DNA from: Nocardioides jejuensis | GTDB lineage: Bacteria; Actinomycetota; Actinomycetes; Propionibacteriales; Nocardioidaceae | NCBI RefSeq assembly: GCF_004337475.1 | Contig: NZ_SJZJ01000015.1 | Location: forward strand, 16,523-80,522 | Direction of reading: 5' to 3' | DNA: 64,000 bases | Part shown: in pieces, positions 1 through 8,628 of the stretch | Layout: every line of letters begins with the position of its first letter | Numbering within the stretch: the first letter of the stretch is position 1 | Translations under genes and position numbers: made by a program | Notes under the pieces: model-generated | Databases searched by the model: none | Told to the model about the DNA's origin: nothing | The model's input: only the letters and a program-made list of their open reading frames with translations

Positions 1-697
1 CGATCACGGTGGCGCCGCGCGTCCGCATCGGGAGGCGGTCGAGCATGGCGCCAGGCAGCGTGTAGCCCTTCGGCTCGGTGCGCGGCGCGCCCTTCGGCGT
101 ACCGGTGGTGCCGGAGGTGAGCAGGATCAGGCGGCCGGGACGCGCCGGGCTCGGCGGGGGAGTCGCGGAGCCCTGCGCGATGTAGGCGTCGAGGTCGTCG
201 GTCGTGGCCGCGATGTCGGTGGTGACGACGGGGATCGTCAGGTCCTCGGTGAGGTGCACGAGGTCGGTGTCGACGAAGAGCGCGTCCACGCCCTCGCGCT
301 CGGCGACCTCGGTGGCCTGGCGCGGCGAGAAGCCGGTGTTGAGCCACACGGTGTTGAGGCCGGCGCGGGACGCAGCCCAGGCGACGATCAGCGGGTTGCG
401 GTGGTTGCGCATCAGGATGCCGACGGTCTGCCCCGGCTCGTACGACGCGCGCAGGACGTTGCTGAGCTTGTTGATCGTCGCGTCGAGGTCGGCGTACGTG
501 ATCGTGCCGCGCTCGTCGGCGATCGCGGCCTGCTTGCCGTGGCGACCCGCGGCTGCGGCGACCGCGCCACCCATCGGGCCGTAGGCCTTCATCGCGAGGG
601 CCATCCGGATGGTGTGGTCCGGGCGCGTCAGCGGAAGGACTCCGGCGCGGGCCATGGCGGCGAGGGAACGGCCTTCGAGGAGGGCGCGGTGCAGCAT
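1..697 (-). CDS. AMP-forming acyl-CoA ligase, N-terminal part (cut by window edge)
   Basis: The visible 232 residues are the N-terminal part of an adenylate-forming ligase that would activate a fatty or other carboxylic acid with ATP and CoA. The AMP-binding P-loop, LLTSGTTGTPKGAPR, lies at about residues 190-205, just before the sequence runs off the left edge. Upstream are the usual segments TYADLDATINKLSN and VGILMRNHRNP. The start at 697 is the first ATG of the frame and is followed at once by family-like sequence; an in-frame ATG lies 16 codons further in. The 130 bases between this start and the DoxX-like gene must hold its promoter, but none is obvious. The substrate cannot be told from this part. 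Confidence 0.9.
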   Translation of the reverse strand, partial: MLHRALLEGRSLAAMARAGVLPLTRPDHTIRMALAMKAYGPMGGAVAAAAGRHGKQAAIADERGTITYADLDATINKLSNVLRASYEPGQTVGILMRNHRNPLIVAWAASRAGLNTVWLNTGFSPRQATEVAEREGVDALFVDTDLVHLTEDLTIPVVTTDIAATTDDLDAYIAQGSATPPPSPARPGRLILLTSGTTGTPKGAPRTEPKGYTLPGAMLDRLPMRTRGATVI

Positions 698-827
698 CTG
701 GATCCTTCGGGGACGCGGTGACGGGTGGAGCCGTGTCGTGCGAAGAAACGCTGGACAGGGCGTCCTCGAAATGTAGTTCCGTTCCTGTGTACGCGGCAGT
801 ACTCAGAGGCGTGAGATGCGTCGCTCC

Positions 828-1238
828 TCAGCTGCGGGAGCGGTCGCGCCACGCTCCCGTGGACCACAGCGCCCACGCCACGAGCAGGGGCTGACCGGCG
901 AGACGGGCCAGCCGCTTGCCGTCGGAGTCGAGCCCGAAGGCGTCCTTGTGCTCGACGTACTGGGCGATGTTGCCGGGGAAGATCGCGATGAAGAAGGCCG
1001 CCACGACGAAGCCGACGGTCACCCGGCGGCGAGCCCAGAGGAGCAGTGCCGAGCCGAGGCTGATCTCGACGGCACCCGACGCGAGCACGACCAGGTCGGT
1101 GTCGACCGGGAACCACGACGGGACCTGCGCGCGGAACTCCGTGCGGAGGAACGTCAGGTGACCGATGCCGGCGAAGGTCAGGAACGCTCCGAGGAGGAGC
1201 CGGGCGAGCGTGCGGGGCAGCGACGTCGGCGAATTCAT
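828..1238 (-). CDS. DoxX-like small membrane protein
   Basis: The 136-residue product has four predicted membrane segments: an N-terminal helix after a basic start (ARLLLGAFLTFAGIGHL), VVLASGAVEISLGSALLL, VGFVVAAFFIAIFPGNIAQYV and a C-terminal LLVAWALWSTGAW. This layout and the AGIGHL segment fit the DoxX/DoxX-like superfamily of inner-membrane proteins, several of which are linked to thiol or redox stress. The ATG at 1238 begins the hydrophobic core after a short positive segment; longer in-frame extensions run through low-quality sequence and were not used. The gene is divergent from the acyltransferase at 1287, with only 48 bases between. The function is unknown. Confidence 0.75.
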   Translation of the reverse strand: MNSPTSLPRTLARLLLGAFLTFAGIGHLTFLRTEFRAQVPSWFPVDTDLVVLASGAVEISLGSALLLWARRRVTVGFVVAAFFIAIFPGNIAQYVEHKDAFGLDSDGKRLARLAGQPLLVAWALWSTGAWRDRSRS

Positions 1239-1286
1239 GTCTGCAGCATGCCTGACGTGCGGCTCCCGGTGGTCCATGATCGGCGC

Positions 1287-2006
1287 ATGCCGATGACGAA
1301 CGCCGAAGCCCACCGCATCGCCCGCGAAGAGGGGGTGAGCGGACCCTTCTACTTCGTCGTCAAGACGGTGGTCGGACTCGTCTTCCGCTTGCTGTGCGGC
1401 TTCACCGTGCGAGGCAAGGAGAACGTCCCGAAGAAGGGCCCGATCGTGATCGTGCCCAACCACAAGAGCTTCTGGGACCCGTTCTTCGTGGCTCTCGTCC
1501 TGCGACGCCCGGTGCACTTCATGGGCAAGGCGGAGTACGCCGAGGGCCGCTGGGCGAAGTACTTCCTCGCGCTCGGCTACTTCCCGGTGCGGCGCGGCGA
1601 GTCGGACGCTGACGCGCTCGAGACCGCTCGCGCGATCCTCGCTCGGGGTGACGCGCTCGCGCTCTTCCCCGAGGGCACCCGTGTGCGTGGCGACGACCTC
1701 GGTGCGCCCAAGCGCGGAGCAGCGCGGCTGGCGATTGAAGCCGGTGCGCCGCTGGTGCCGGCCACGATCACCGGCACCGAGAAGCGTCGGTGGCCGCTGC
1801 CCCGCAAGGTCACGCTGACCTTCGGTGAGCCGGTCTCCGTCGCCGACCTCGAGGCCACGCCGGAAGACGCCGCCACGGCGATCGGCCGGGCCTGGCCCCA
1901 GGTGTCGGACGAGTACACGCGCTGGCAGAACCGTCCGGGCGCGATTGCGGCGGCCGCCGCGGCTGTGGGCCTGGGCGCGTGGGCGATCCGCCGCCGCATG
2001 CGCTGA
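1287..2006 (+). CDS. 1-acyl-sn-glycerol-3-phosphate acyltransferase family protein
   Basis: The 239-residue protein is a PlsC-type acyltransferase that would move an acyl group from acyl-CoA or acyl carrier to a lysophospholipid at the inner membrane. The catalytic NHxxxxD motif is NHKSFWD at residues 58-64 (His59, Asp64) and the substrate motif FPEGTR is at 127-132. A hydrophobic stretch lies near residues 21-40, and an Ala/Gly-rich tail ending in RRRMR could be a short C-terminal membrane anchor. MPMTN gives two possible starts six bases apart; the first is used. The stop shares one base with the start of the next gene (TGATG), so the two are probably translated together. Confidence 0.92.
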   Translation: MPMTNAEAHRIAREEGVSGPFYFVVKTVVGLVFRLLCGFTVRGKENVPKKGPIVIVPNHKSFWDPFFVALVLRRPVHFMGKAEYAEGRWAKYFLALGYFPVRRGESDADALETARAILARGDALALFPEGTRVRGDDLGAPKRGAARLAIEAGAPLVPATITGTEKRRWPLPRKVTLTFGEPVSVADLEATPEDAATAIGRAWPQVSDEYTRWQNRPGAIAAAAAAVGLGAWAIRRRMR

Positions 2007-2683
2007 TGTCCGACCTGTTCGTCCTCGAGCTGGACGGGCTGCAGCAGTCCGCGGTCGATCCGCAGGACCCCACGCGGCTGGTCTTCGACTACGTCCGTCG
2101 CATCGGCGACCTGATCGACGCGATGCCGGAGGGTCCGCTGCGCGTGCTCCACGTCGGCGGTGCCGCCATGACCCTGCCACGGTACGTCGCGGCCACACGC
2201 CCGCGGTCGCCCCAGATCGTGCTCGAGCCCAACGAGGCCGTGCTCGCTCGCGTGGCCGACGAGATGCCGCTGCCCCCACGGTCCGGGATCGAGGTCCGGG
2301 TGGTCGACGGGCAGACCGGGATCGCACAGATCCGGCCGGCGTCACAGGATCTGGTCGTGCTCGATGCGTTCGACGGTGGCGTCGTGCCCGAGGCGCTGAC
2401 GTCGGCTCCGTGGATCCGCCAGGTGCGCGAGGTCCTGACTCCGCGCGGCGTGTTCGTGGCCAACATCGTCGACCGGCCGCCGTACCCGCGGATCCGGCCG
2501 TTCATCGCGGCGGCGCGTGACCTGGGCGGCCTGATGGTCGCGGTCGAGCCGGCCACCATGAAGGGGCGTCGCGAGGGCAACATGCTCATCGCGTGTGGTG
2601 CCGTGCCGACGGGAGCGTTCGACGACGGGTCGACGGACTTCCGGGTGTTCCGGGGCCAGGCGGTCGTCGACGCGTTCGGGTGA
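2006..2683 (+). CDS. Spermidine synthase-like methyltransferase-fold protein
   Basis: The 225-residue protein has the Rossmann core of the spermidine synthase/SAM methyltransferase group: RVLHVGGAAMTLPRY at 46-60 (nucleotide loop), IVLEPNEAVL (acidic end of strand 2) and DLVVLDAFDGG at 115-125. It is shorter than true spermidine synthase (about 280 residues), and I see no sign that it binds decarboxylated SAM, so polyamine synthesis is not established. Proteins like this are common in actinobacteria as 'fused MFS/spermidine synthase' relatives without the transporter part. The start overlaps the acyltransferase stop in TGATG. A convergent gene ends 11 bases downstream. Confidence 0.75.
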   Translation: MSDLFVLELDGLQQSAVDPQDPTRLVFDYVRRIGDLIDAMPEGPLRVLHVGGAAMTLPRYVAATRPRSPQIVLEPNEAVLARVADEMPLPPRSGIEVRVVDGQTGIAQIRPASQDLVVLDAFDGGVVPEALTSAPWIRQVREVLTPRGVFVANIVDRPPYPRIRPFIAAARDLGGLMVAVEPATMKGRREGNMLIACGAVPTGAFDDGSTDFRVFRGQAVVDAFG

Positions 2684-2693
2684 CGGGTTCAGG

Positions 2694-3425
2694 TCACTCG
2701 ACGAAGACGTAGCGGCTGCGTGACGCCTGCAGGGTGACGGCGAGCGCCGTGACGAGCATGGCGAGGCCGATCGACGCCAGGACCACCAGCTGGAAGCGCG
2801 CTGCCTCGGCCGGTGGAGCACCGGCGAACAGGGCTCCGACGAACGCGCCGGGCAGCGTGACCAGCCCCGTGGCCCGGGTCTGGTCGAGGTTGGGCAGGAG
2901 CGACTCGGCGACGGCGGTGCGCAGGATGTCGTCGTACGCCCGGCGGGGTGTGGCCCCCAGTGCCAGCCAGCCCTCGACCTCGCCCCGGCGTACGGCGGCG
3001 TCGTGGGCAAAGCGGCGGCCGGCCAGGGTCGAGGCGCTCATCGCGTTGCCGATGACGATGCTGCTCAGGGCGATGACGTGGCGTGCGTCGAACGGCACCA
3101 GCCGCATCCCGAGAGCGAGCGTCAGCGCGATGGCAGCGCCGGCCACGACGGAGATCGCGGCATGGCGCCGACCGTGCGGGATGGTGCGGATCCGGCCACC
3201 GGCGACGGCAGAGGCCGTCAGCAGCATCAGGGCGATGAACGCCGCAGCCGTTGCCGGCGCGGACAGCACGCCCTTGAGCAGCAGCGCGATGATCGTGAGC
3301 TGGAGGGCGGCCCGGGCCAGCGCGACCACCGGCTGCCAGCCGATCGAGATCCGGAACGCCCGCGCGACGGCGGCGGTCGCCGCGGCGACCACCACCAGAG
3401 CCGCCGCGAACCAGACCGTCGTCAT
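2694..3425 (-). CDS. fetB: FetB/UPF0014-type ABC transporter permease (orphan)
   Basis: The 243-residue protein has about six or seven hydrophobic segments and the signature pieces of the FetB (YbbM, UPF0014) family: IVIGNAMSASTLAGRRF in the middle and GLVTLPGAFVGALFAGAPP toward the C-terminus. In Escherichia coli FetAB is an iron exporter in which FetB is the permease and FetA the ATPase. No ATP-binding-cassette gene is present next to it or anywhere in this window, so the partner must be elsewhere. The Dabb gene lies 9 bases upstream on the same strand and may share its transcript. Family assignment is firm; the transported ion is not. Confidence 0.85.
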   Translation of the reverse strand: MTTVWFAAALVVVAAATAAVARAFRISIGWQPVVALARAALQLTIIALLLKGVLSAPATAAAFIALMLLTASAVAGGRIRTIPHGRRHAAISVVAGAAIALTLALGMRLVPFDARHVIALSSIVIGNAMSASTLAGRRFAHDAAVRRGEVEGWLALGATPRRAYDDILRTAVAESLLPNLDQTRATGLVTLPGAFVGALFAGAPPAEAARFQLVVLASIGLAMLVTALAVTLQASRSRYVFVE

Positions 3426-3434
3426 CGGCAGCGA

Positions 3435-3722
3435 TCAGGCGTCGTAGGTGTAGTCGAGGACGTGGCGCTCGGAGCGGAGGGCGCCGAGCTGCGCGGCGAC
3501 CTCGCGGTGCACGGGGTGCTCCTGGTATGCGGCCAGCGCGGCTTCGTCGGCGAAGCGGGAGACCAGGACGACGTCGGCGGACGCCTCCAGACCGTCGGCG
3601 CGGATGCCGACCTGGAACTCCAGGGTGCCCGGGACGAGGTCGCCGCAGCGGTCCAGTGCCGCCTTGAACGCCGGCGCGTCAGCCGGGTCCTTGAGGCTCC
3701 ACATCACGACATGACCGATCAC
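3435..3722 (-). CDS. Dabb (stress-responsive alpha/beta barrel) family protein
   Basis: This 95-residue protein starts MIGHVVMWSLKD and ends near HVLDYTYDA, the layout of the ferredoxin-like dimeric alpha/beta barrel (Dabb) family, with the typical HPVHREV segment at about 68-74. Members are small cytosolic dimers linked to stress or to ring-handling enzymes; no catalytic role can be claimed. The GTG start at 3722 is supported by AAGGAG about 7 bases upstream. It is followed after 9 bases by the FetB-like permease on the same strand. Confidence 0.8.
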   Translation of the reverse strand: MIGHVVMWSLKDPADAPAFKAALDRCGDLVPGTLEFQVGIRADGLEASADVVLVSRFADEAALAAYQEHPVHREVAAQLGALRSERHVLDYTYDA

Positions 3723-3948
3723 GTACTGCTCCTTCGCGCTGCCTGTCCACCGGGTCGCCCCACGCTAGCCCCCGGCGTACGACGACGCGCGCCGCGGCGA
3801 CTGGGATCGGACGCGTTTGCGGTGCATGATGTGGATCACACCTCCGTCACCCATGCGGTGGTGCACACCACGGGGCGGTCCCACCCGGGCCGCCCGCCCC
3901 ACTCCGGTCGGACCACTCGCGCCGCCCGGCCCACCTGAGGAGCCATCC

Positions 3949-5061
3949 GTGTCCACAGCCGTTGCACCCGTCGCCACGAGCGCGCCGAGTCGTCCCGCAG
4001 GTCTGGTCTTCGACCGCACCGACGAGCTCGCCACCGCCGCCCACGAGCAGGTCGTCTTCTGTCACGACCGCGCCACCGGCCTCCGCGCGATCATCGCCCT
4101 CCACGACACCACGCTCGGTCCCGCGCTCGGCGGCACCCGGATCAAGGCCTACGCCTCCGAGGCCGATGCGCTCACCGACGTCCTGCGCCTCTCGCAGGGC
4201 ATGACGGCGAAGTCCGCTGCTGCGGGCATGGACCTCGGCGGTGGCAAGGCGGTGATCATCGGCGACCCGTCGGTGATCAAGACGCGTGAGCTGCTGCTGG
4301 CATACGGCCGCTTCGTCGACAGCCTCGGCGGTCGCTACGTGACCGCGGCCGACATCGGCTCGACGGCGGACGACCTCGACATCGTGGCTGAGTCGACCCG
4401 GTGGGTCGTCGGCAAGAACAAGGGCGGGTCGGGCGACAGCGGCTACTCCACGGCGTACGGCGTGTTCTGCGCGATGCGGGCGGCCGCCGAGCGGCGCTTC
4501 GGTCCGTCCGGGCTGTCGGGTCGCACGGTCGGCGTCGAGGGAGTCGGCAAGGTCGGCTCCCGCCTGGTCAGCCTGCTCGCCGCCGCCGGGGTGGAGCGGA
4601 TCCTCGTCTCCGACCCGTACGCCGCGGCCACCGCGGCGCTCGCCGCGAACCTGGCCCACGTCGAGGTCGTGCCATCGGTCATCGATGCCGCCGTCGACGT
4701 CTACGCACCGTGCGCCCTCGGCGCGACGCTGACGCCGTCCAGCGTCGCTGCGCTGCGCGCGCCGGTGGTCTGCGGAGCCGCCAACAACCAGCTCCTCACG
4801 CACGACGTCGCCGACCTGATGCACGCGCGCGGAATCCTGTGGGTCCCCGACTACGTCGCCAACGCCGGCGGTGTCGTGCAGGTCGGTGGCGAGCTCTACG
4901 GCCAGTCGCACGAGGAGGTGGAGGCAAAGATCGCGGCGATCGGCCACACCACGGAGGAGATCCTGCGCACCGCCGACGACCTCGGCATCACGACGTCCGC
5001 CGCCGCTGACGCGATCGTCGAGGCCCGCCTCGCCGCCCGTCGCTCGGAGCTGGGTCGGTGA
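3949..5061 (+). CDS. Leu/Phe/Val-type amino acid dehydrogenase
   Basis: The 370-residue enzyme belongs to the Glu/Leu/Phe/Val dehydrogenase family and would deaminate a branched or aromatic amino acid to its 2-oxo acid with NAD+. Key residues are visible: GGTR at 61-64, the substrate lysine in GMTAK (Lys88) and the catalytic lysine in GMDLGGGK (Lys100), spaced 12 apart as in Leu and Phe dehydrogenases. The NAD fold GVEGVGKVGSR begins near residue 195, and DYVANAGGVVQVGGEL closes the active site. GTG 3949 has GAGG about 9 bases upstream. Its stop overlaps the GTG of the oxidoreductase that follows (GTGA), so deamination and oxidation of the same oxo acid are probably coupled. Exact amino acid preference is not determined. 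Confidence 0.92.
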   Translation: MSTAVAPVATSAPSRPAGLVFDRTDELATAAHEQVVFCHDRATGLRAIIALHDTTLGPALGGTRIKAYASEADALTDVLRLSQGMTAKSAAAGMDLGGGKAVIIGDPSVIKTRELLLAYGRFVDSLGGRYVTAADIGSTADDLDIVAESTRWVVGKNKGGSGDSGYSTAYGVFCAMRAAAERRFGPSGLSGRTVGVEGVGKVGSRLVSLLAAAGVERILVSDPYAAATAALAANLAHVEVVPSVIDAAVDVYAPCALGATLTPSSVAALRAPVVCGAANNQLLTHDVADLMHARGILWVPDYVANAGGVVQVGGELYGQSHEEVEAKIAAIGHTTEEILRTADDLGITTSAAADAIVEARLAARRSELGR

Positions 5062-8000
5062 CCGCGGTCTTCGAGCCGGGCACCGTCTTCGAGGGCTACG
5101 ACCTCGCTGACCGCTACCGTGCCGGCGCCGGTCCTGTCCTGCTGACCGGCGTCCAGGCGATCGCCCGGATGCTCGTCGAGCAGCGCGCCCTCGATCGTCG
5201 TCGCGGTCTTCGCACCGGCCTCTTCATCTCCGGCTATCCGGGCAGCCCGCTCGGCGGGCTCGACCAGCTGCTGCTCAAGATGCCGCAGGAGGTGGCCGAC
5301 AACGACATCACCGTGGTGCCCGGCCTCAACGAGGAGCTCGCGGCGACGGCCGTCTGGGGCACGCAGTCCGCGGCCACGCTCGACACCGACCGCTACGACG
5401 GGGTCACCGGCGTCTGGTTCGGCAAGGGCCCGGGCGTTGACCGCGCCTGCGACGCGATCCGTCACCTGAACATGTACGGCGGCCACCCGCAGGGCGGTGT
5501 CCTCATGCTCGTGGGCGACGATCCGGCGGCGAAGTCGTCGACGGTCCCGGCCGTGAGCGAGCGGACGCTGGCCACCCTCGGCGTACCCGTGCTGTTTCCG
5601 CGCAACGCAGCCGAGATCGTCGAGCTCGGGCTGCACGGCATCGCGATGTCGCGTGCCACCGGCTGTGTCGTCGCGCTCAAGGTGGTCGCCGACGTTGCCG
5701 ACGGTGCGTGGGTGGTCGACGGCAGCACGTCGACGATCGATCCGGCTCCTGCGCCGATCGCGTGGCAGGGCAGCCCCTGGACCTACGAGCCGACGAAGAT
5801 CGAGCTCTACCCCGACCGGATCGTCGGCGCGGAGGCGAAGCTCTACGGCCCGCGGATGGCAGCCGTGAAGGCGTACGCAGCCGCGAACCACCTCAACCGG
5901 ATCGAGCTCCCTGCCCCCGGGGCCAGGCTCGGCATCGTCGCCGCCGGCAGCTGCCACGACTCGCTGCGCCAGGCGCTCGCCGACCTCGGGGCCTCCGACG
6001 AGGCACTCGAGCAGGCCGGCATCCGCGTGCTCCGGATGGGCATGATGTGGCCGATCGAGCCGACCATCATCGACACCTTCGTGGACGGGCTCGACGAGGT
6101 GCTGGTCGTCGAGGACAAGACCCCGTTCCTCGAGCAGGGCATCCGTGAGCTGCTCTACGGCCGCCCCGATGCCCCGCGCATCCTCGGCAAGAACGACGAG
6201 AAGGGTGTGCCCCTCGTCCCGTACGACGGCGAGCTCACCGCCGGTCGACTGCTCACTCCGCTGCGACGGGTCCTGCGCGACCGGATGCCGCTGGCGCCCG
6301 AGCCGCCAACCCGGATCGACCTGCCGCTGCTGAGCACCAGCCGGACGCCGTACTTCTGCAGCGGGTGTCCGCACAACCGCTCGACGGCGCTGCCGGAGGG
6401 TTCGGTCGGTGGCGGCGGTATCGGCTGCCACACGCTGGTGACGATCTCGCAGCGCTCGGACAGTGCGGTCCTGGGCGTGACCCAGATGGGTGGCGAAGGT
6501 GCGCAGTGGATCGGTCAGGCGCCGTACGCCAAGGCCGAGCACATGTTCCAGAACGTCGGCGACGGCACGTTCTTCCACTCCGCCCAGCTGGCTGTGCAGG
6601 CGTGTGTCGCGGCGGGCGTCGACATCACCTACAAGCTGCTGCACAACGACGTGGTCGCGATGACCGGCGCGCAGGACCCGCAGGGCCGCTTCGCCATCGC
6701 GAAGCTGACGCACAACCTGGTCAACGAGGGCGTCGCCAAGGTGATCATCTGCGCCGACGAGCCGCAGCGCTACCGCCGCCGTGACCTGGCCAAGGGCGTG
6801 GAGCTGTGGCACCGCGACCGGCTCGACGAGGCGCAGAAGGTCTTGCGCGAGATCAAGGGCACGACGGTCCTCGTCTACGACCAGCACTGCGCTGCCGATG
6901 CCCGTCGCCAGCGCAAGCGGGGCACGCTCGCTCCCCGGACGAAGCGCGTGGTCATCAACGAGGCGGTCTGCGAGGGCTGCGGCGACTGCGGCGTGAAGAG
7001 CAACTGCCTCTCGGTCCAGCCCGTCGAGACGGAGCTGGGGCGCAAGACGCGCATCGACCAGACCGGGTGCAACACCGACTACACCTGCGTGCAGGGCGAG
7101 TGCCCGTCGTTCGTGACGGTGGAGACGGACCCGACGGCGAAGGTGGCCCGGAGGAGGGCTCCCGAGCCGCCGTCGGTCACCGACCCGGTGGCAGCGCCGC
7201 TGGACCGCACATGGAGCGTCTTCATGGCCGGCATCGGCGGCACCGGCATCGTCACGGTCAACCAGGTCCTCGCGACCGCCGCGCTGCGTGCCGGCCTCGG
7301 TGTCGAGTCGCTCGACCAGGTCGGGATGAGTCAGAAGGCCGGGCCGGTCACCGGTCACCTGCGGTTCGGCCCCGGCACGCTGGAGCCGTCGAACCGCGTC
7401 ACGCCCGGTGAGGCCGATGCGGTGCTCGGCTTCGACCTGCTGACCCTCGCCGAGGGCCGCAACCTGCAGTACGCCGACGCGTCGCGCACGCTCGCCGTCG
7501 TCTCGACAAGCCGGACGCCCACGGGGCCGATGGTCTACGACAAGACACTGGAGCACCCGGGGGAGTCGGGTCTCCTCGAGCGCGTTGACGGCGTGGCCGC
7601 GGCGGTGTGGTCGTTCGATGCGATCAAGGCGGCGGAGGTGCTCTTCGGCAGCAACGCGGCGGCGAACTTCCTGCTCGTCGGTGCCGCCTTCCAGAGCGGC
7701 GCGCTCCCGATCCCGGCGTCCGCGATCGAGGAGGCGATCGGCATCAACGGTGTGGCGGTGAAGGCCAACGTCGCCGCCTTCCGCTGGGGCCGGGTCGCGG
7801 TCTCCGACCCGCAGGCCTTTGCTGCGGCGACCGCCAAGCCGGGGGAGCGGGTGCGGGCAGTCGACGTTCCCGGGCTGCGCGAGGCGGCCGTGACCGGTGA
7901 GGTCCGCTCGCTCGTCGTGGATCGTGCGGCGCGGCTCGTCGACTTCCAGTCGGCCGCTCTCGCTGCCGACTACGTGTCGCTCGTCGACTCCGTCTGGACG

Positions 8001-8516
8001 GCCGAGCGGGCGGTCACCGAGGACACGCGGCTGTCCGACGCGGTGGCGCGTCACCTCTTCCAGCTGACCGCCTACAAGGACGAGTACGAGGTGGCGCGCA
8101 TGCTGACCTCACCCGAGGCCCGCGCCGCCGTCGCGGAGCAGGTGCCGGGTGGTGCGCAGGTGACCTTCAACCTGCGGCCGCCGGCGTTCGCGTGGTTCCT
8201 GAAGGAGCGCAAGATGGCGTTCGGTCCGCGGTGGCACTGGCTGCTGCGGCTGCTCGCCACGCTCAAGGTGCTGCGTGGCACGGCGTTCGACCCCTTCGGT
8301 CGGGCGCACGTACGCCGCACGGAGCGGGCCATGCGTGACCACTACCGATCCCTGGTGGCCGGCCTGGCTGGCGGTCTGAGTGCCGACGGCTACGAGCGGG
8401 CGGTCCGGCTGGCGGCGTTGCCCGACGTGGTCCGTGGCTACGAGTCGGTCAAGCTCCGCAACGTCGAGCTCTACCGGGGCCTGCTCGAGGCTGAGGGGGA
8501 GCGACCGACGTTCTGA
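5058..8516 (+). CDS. Indolepyruvate ferredoxin oxidoreductase, fused single-chain form
   Basis: The 1152-residue protein fuses all parts of a 2-oxoacid:acceptor oxidoreductase. The N-terminal pyrimidine-binding domain includes GLFISGYPGSPLGGLDQL; the thiamine-pyrophosphate domain holds FCSGCPHN and GGGIGCHTL; a Cys-rich iron-sulfur segment (CEGCGDCGVKSNC, then CNTDYTCVQGEC) lies at about 635-680; the gamma/IorB domain begins at MAGIGGTGIVTVNQ. It would oxidatively decarboxylate aryl- or branched-chain 2-oxo acids to acyl-CoA in the cytosol. Fused forms of about 1150-1200 residues are typical of aerobic bacteria. The GTG start overlaps the dehydrogenase stop. A large hairpin lies 31 bases after the stop. 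Substrate (indolepyruvate, phenylpyruvate or a branched acid) is inferred from the partner gene only. Confidence 0.93.
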   Translation: MTAVFEPGTVFEGYDLADRYRAGAGPVLLTGVQAIARMLVEQRALDRRRGLRTGLFISGYPGSPLGGLDQLLLKMPQEVADNDITVVPGLNEELAATAVWGTQSAATLDTDRYDGVTGVWFGKGPGVDRACDAIRHLNMYGGHPQGGVLMLVGDDPAAKSSTVPAVSERTLATLGVPVLFPRNAAEIVELGLHGIAMSRATGCVVALKVVADVADGAWVVDGSTSTIDPAPAPIAWQGSPWTYEPTKIELYPDRIVGAEAKLYGPRMAAVKAYAAANHLNRIELPAPGARLGIVAAGSCHDSLRQALADLGASDEALEQAGIRVLRMGMMWPIEPTIIDTFVDGLDEVLVVEDKTPFLEQGIRELLYGRPDAPRILGKNDEKGVPLVPYDGELTAGRLLTPLRRVLRDRMPLAPEPPTRIDLPLLSTSRTPYFCSGCPHNRSTALPEGSVGGGGIGCHTLVTISQRSDSAVLGVTQMGGEGAQWIGQAPYAKAEHMFQNVGDGTFFHSAQLAVQACVAAGVDITYKLLHNDVVAMTGAQDPQGRFAIAKLTHNLVNEGVAKVIICADEPQRYRRRDLAKGVELWHRDRLDEAQKVLREIKGTTVLVYDQHCAADARRQRKRGTLAPRTKRVVINEAVCEGCGDCGVKSNCLSVQPVETELGRKTRIDQTGCNTDYTCVQGECPSFVTVETDPTAKVARRRAPEPPSVTDPVAAPLDRTWSVFMAGIGGTGIVTVNQVLATAALRAGLGVESLDQVGMSQKAGPVTGHLRFGPGTLEPSNRVTPGEADAVLGFDLLTLAEGRNLQYADASRTLAVVSTSRTPTGPMVYDKTLEHPGESGLLERVDGVAAAVWSFDAIKAAEVLFGSNAAANFLLVGAAFQSGALPIPASAIEEAIGINGVAVKANVAAFRWGRVAVSDPQAFAAATAKPGERVRAVDVPGLREAAVTGEVRSLVVDRAARLVDFQSAALAADYVSLVDSVWTAERAVTEDTRLSDAVARHLFQLTAYKDEYEVARMLTSPEARAAVAEQVPGGAQVTFNLRPPAFAWFLKERKMAFGPRWHWLLRLLATLKVLRGTAFDPFGRAHVRRTERAMRDHYRSLVAGLAGGLSADGYERAVRLAALPDVVRGYESVKLRNVELYRGLLEAEGERPTF

Positions 8517-8546
8517 GCGGGGCGCGCGGCCCCGCTCGGGACTGGA

Positions 8547-8606
8547 CAACCATGTTGGCGCACTCTGCGGAGGTAGTGACGTCCGCAGAGTGCGCCGACG
8601 TGGTTG
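8547..8606. terminator. Long hairpin between convergent genes
   Basis: Arms 8547-8571 and 8582-8606 are 25 bases each and pair over their full length around a 10-base loop. The only two deviations from perfect symmetry are T/C changes that leave G-U pairs when the RNA is read from the plus strand. It sits between the ends of the oxidoreductase (plus) and the GMC gene (minus), so it could end transcription from both sides. There is no U-tract. Its length and near-perfect symmetry also suit a dispersed palindromic element. Confidence 0.65.
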
Positions 8607-8628
8607 CAGAGTGGGCGCGGCGCCAGCG

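Noticed and set aside
3825..3840. CATGA-N6-TCACA resembling a CRP-type site before the amino acid dehydrogenase
   Set aside because: Only one half matches the consensus; no regulator supports it.
4896..8054. Minus-strand open frame of 1052 codons opposite the indolepyruvate oxidoreductase
   Set aside because: It lies fully antisense to a convincing gene, is rich in Arg, Asp and His without any domain, and is the expected mirror of high-GC codon use.
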